Shown: positions 7,272 through 8,389 of the stretch, piece by piece
Layout of the letters: every line of letters begins with the position of its first letter
Position numbering within the stretch: position 1 is the stretch's first letter
NCBI GenBank assembly: GCA_013042925.1
Contig: JABDPH010000235.1
Span: forward strand, 1-8,389
Direction of reading: 5' to 3'
DNA length: 8,389 nt
Source: Eudoraea sp.
GTDB lineage: Bacteria; Bacteroidota; Bacteroidia; Flavobacteriales; Flavobacteriaceae
The notes under the pieces: generated by a model
Databases searched by the model: none
What the model was told of the DNA's origin: nothing
The model's input: the letters and a program-made list of their open reading frames with translations, nothing else
Translations under genes and position numbers: made by a program

Positions 7272-7499
7272 TTATTTATTCCCGGTAAAAATTCCTTCCA
7301 TCAGAACTTTAATACTATAAAAACCCATAACTATTGCAGCAATCGCTAAAATAAAACCAACAATGAGAACGGGTATATAAAATGAATGTTCGGTATTTTT
7401 GAACGCTTGAAACAATACAACAGGAGCTGTAAACATAAGCACTAGTGTATAGGCAAGGTATTTCACTCCTTTGATAAGTAATTCTTTGTTTGTTTTCAT
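7272..7499 (-). CDS. Small two-helix membrane protein, DUF6095-like
   Basis: A 75-residue protein with two predicted transmembrane helices, about residues 13-32 (KYLAYTLVLMFTAPVVLFQA) and 41-67 (YIPVLIVGF through IKVLM), joined by a short polar loop (FKNTEHSF). The N-terminus MKTNKELLIKG and the C-terminal GNK are charged. No enzymatic motif is visible and there is no cleavable signal site. It resembles the uncharacterised flavobacterial family I recall as DUF6095; this assignment is from memory of the family pattern. The gene precedes thrS by 107 nt in the same direction with no terminator hairpin between them, so read-through into thrS is possible even though thrS has its own promoter candidate. 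Function unknown. Confidence 0.82.
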   Translation of the reverse strand: MKTNKELLIKGVKYLAYTLVLMFTAPVVLFQAFKNTEHSFYIPVLIVGFILAIAAIVMGFYSIKVLMEGIFTGNK

Positions 7500-7510
7500 A
7501 TTTGGCCTCT

Positions 7511-7526
7511 ACCAGATTGATCTGGT
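7511..7526. promoter_or_regulatory. 16-bp dyad upstream of the DUF6095-like gene
   Basis: ACCAGAT-TG-ATCTGGT is a perfect inverted repeat with 7-bp arms, 11 nt upstream of the membrane-protein ATG. As DNA it looks like an operator for a dimeric regulator. If transcribed it could fold as a 6-bp stem with a TCAA loop beside the start codon. A degenerate copy lies at 7600-7617. No regulator gene is present in the window. Confidence 0.4.
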
Positions 7527-7579
7527 TAAAAATAAGAATATTAAGGTATATTTATACAGAGGAGGGTTTAGGAATTTGC

Positions 7580-7609
7580 GAAATATATTTCTGCAAGAAA
7601 CCAAATCAA
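7580..7609 (-). promoter_or_regulatory. Candidate promoter of the DUF6095-like gene, overlapping palindromes
   Basis: On the - strand, TTG (7609-7607) is followed after 19 nt by TATATTTC (7587-7580), one base off the Bacteroidota -7 consensus. The -7 element lies inside the perfect palindrome GAAATATATTTC (7580-7591), which TTGC and GCAA extend on both sides with one extra base (7576-7596). The -33 end overlaps the degenerate dyad at 7600-7617. The predicted leader would be about 75 nt. Confidence 0.3.
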
Positions 7610-7617
7610 TAGCTGGT
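7600..7617. repeat. Degenerate second copy of the ACCAGAT dyad
   Basis: ACCAAATCAATAGCTGGT matches the - strand reading of the 7511-7526 dyad (ACCAGATCAATCTGGT) except for one substitution and a two-base insertion. It lies 42 nt upstream of the glycerate kinase ATG, so the pair of sites could serve both divergent genes. Confidence 0.3.
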
Positions 7618-7659
7618 CAGTCTAATTTGGATTATTAAGATCATAATTTATTAAAGTGT

Positions 7660-8389
7660 ATGAATTTTCTACTGGTACCGGATAAATTTAAGGGATCTCT
7701 TACCGCAAAACAGGTTATTGCGGCAATTAGCAGGGCAGTTTCAGATCTTTATCCGCAGGCAGGCATATACAGTGTTGCCGCATCCGATGGAGGAGATGGA
7801 TTTCTAGACTCGGTGAAGTCCTATATGCAAGTGGAAACCGTAAAAATTGAAACAACAGGACCTTTAGGAAAAAAAATTAGTACGGAATATTTAGTAAACC
7901 CCCAGACAGCTGAGGCGTATATTGAACTTGCTAAAGCTTCAGGACTGGAATTATTGAGTGATGAGCAACGCAATCCTCTGCTAACATCAACGATGGGTAC
8001 AGGGATTCAAATTAAAGATGCCATTCTAAACGGCGCTAATAAAATATATATTGGCCTGGGAGGTAGTGCAACTAACGATGCGGGTTTGGGAATAGCCGCG
8101 GCATGTGGTTTTACATTCCTTGATGAATTTGGGAATTCACTAAACCCGATAGGCAAAAATTTATCAAAGATTAGCACCATAAAATCATCAGACTTCCTGA
8201 AGGATTACCAAAATTTAGAGATTTACGCTGTTAACGATGTAGACAATCCCTTATTCGGGCCTACGGGTGCAGCTTGCGTTTATGCCGCCCAGAAAGGTGC
8301 GGCCAAAGAAGATATAGAATTCCTGGACAAGGGGCTGAAACATTTGCATAAAATTGTCAAAGAGGTATTGGGAAAGGATTATGCCGATA
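7660..8389 (+). CDS. glxK: Glycerate kinase (GlxK/GarK family), 3'-truncated by the window end
   Basis: ATP-dependent kinase that phosphorylates D-glycerate, by family most likely giving 2-phosphoglycerate, feeding products of glyoxylate or sugar-acid breakdown into lower glycolysis. The open frame runs without a stop for 243 codons to the window end; family members are about 375-380 residues, so roughly the last third is missing. Recognised motifs are PDKFKGSLTA (7-16) at the N-terminus, ASDGGDGF (41-48), TSTMGTG (109-115), the glycine-rich IGLGGSATNDAGLG (131-144) and DVDNPLFGPTGAA (193-205). The ATG at 7660 places the conserved LLVPDKFKGS segment at the right distance from the N-terminus. 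It is divergent from the membrane-protein gene and downstream of the dyad-containing intergenic region. No clear -7 element is seen; TAATTTG at 7623-7629 is a weak candidate. Partner genes of glycerate metabolism would lie beyond the window. Confidence 0.95.
   Translation, partial: MNFLLVPDKFKGSLTAKQVIAAISRAVSDLYPQAGIYSVAASDGGDGFLDSVKSYMQVETVKIETTGPLGKKISTEYLVNPQTAEAYIELAKASGLELLSDEQRNPLLTSTMGTGIQIKDAILNGANKIYIGLGGSATNDAGLGIAAACGFTFLDEFGNSLNPIGKNLSKISTIKSSDFLKDYQNLEIYAVNDVDNPLFGPTGAACVYAAQKGAAKEDIEFLDKGLKHLHKIVKEVLGKDYAD

Overview
The window is chromosomal DNA of a Bacteroidota bacterium, almost certainly a member of the Flavobacteriaceae. Reasons: AT-rich sequence, starts without Shine-Dalgarno motifs, promoter elements of the Bacteroidota type (TAnnTTTG at -7, TTTG at -33), and flavobacterial-looking proteins including a small two-helix membrane protein and a secreted protein that databases often label asparagine synthetase B. 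Everything looks vertically inherited. I see no mobile element, CRISPR array, phage gene or tRNA, and no new defence or biosynthetic system.

Layout. On the + strand, positions 1-1285 hold the 3' part of dnaB (replicative helicase), which overlaps by 23 nt a gene for an exported protein of about 440 residues (1263-2582). That gene meets a convergent HAD-family phosphatase (2579-3385, - strand), with the two stop codons sharing bases. A short divergent region containing two small palindromes separates the phosphatase from yjbQ (3469-3891, +). A strong bidirectional hairpin terminator at 3912-3940 then separates yjbQ from the convergent translation operon.

The translation operon lies on the - strand and reads, in transcription order, DUF6095-like membrane protein (7499-7272), thrS (7164-5224), infC (5195-4641), rpmI (4601-4404) and rplT (4304-3960). 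A good promoter candidate sits just upstream of thrS. infC has no canonical start codon: an in-frame stop at 5199-5201 forces a start at ATA (5195-5193), which restores the normal IF-3 N-terminus. A 160-nt divergent intergenic region (7500-7659) with several dyad-symmetric elements separates this block from a glycerate kinase gene on the + strand (7660 onward), cut by the window end.

Together the central genes make threonyl-tRNA, the initiation factor IF-3 and the large-subunit proteins L35 and L20, the conserved thrS-infC-rpmI-rplT cluster. The most interesting details are the SSB-like acidic tip of DnaB, the ATA start of infC, the doubtful asparagine synthetase label on the exported protein, and the paired dyads before the glycerate kinase gene.
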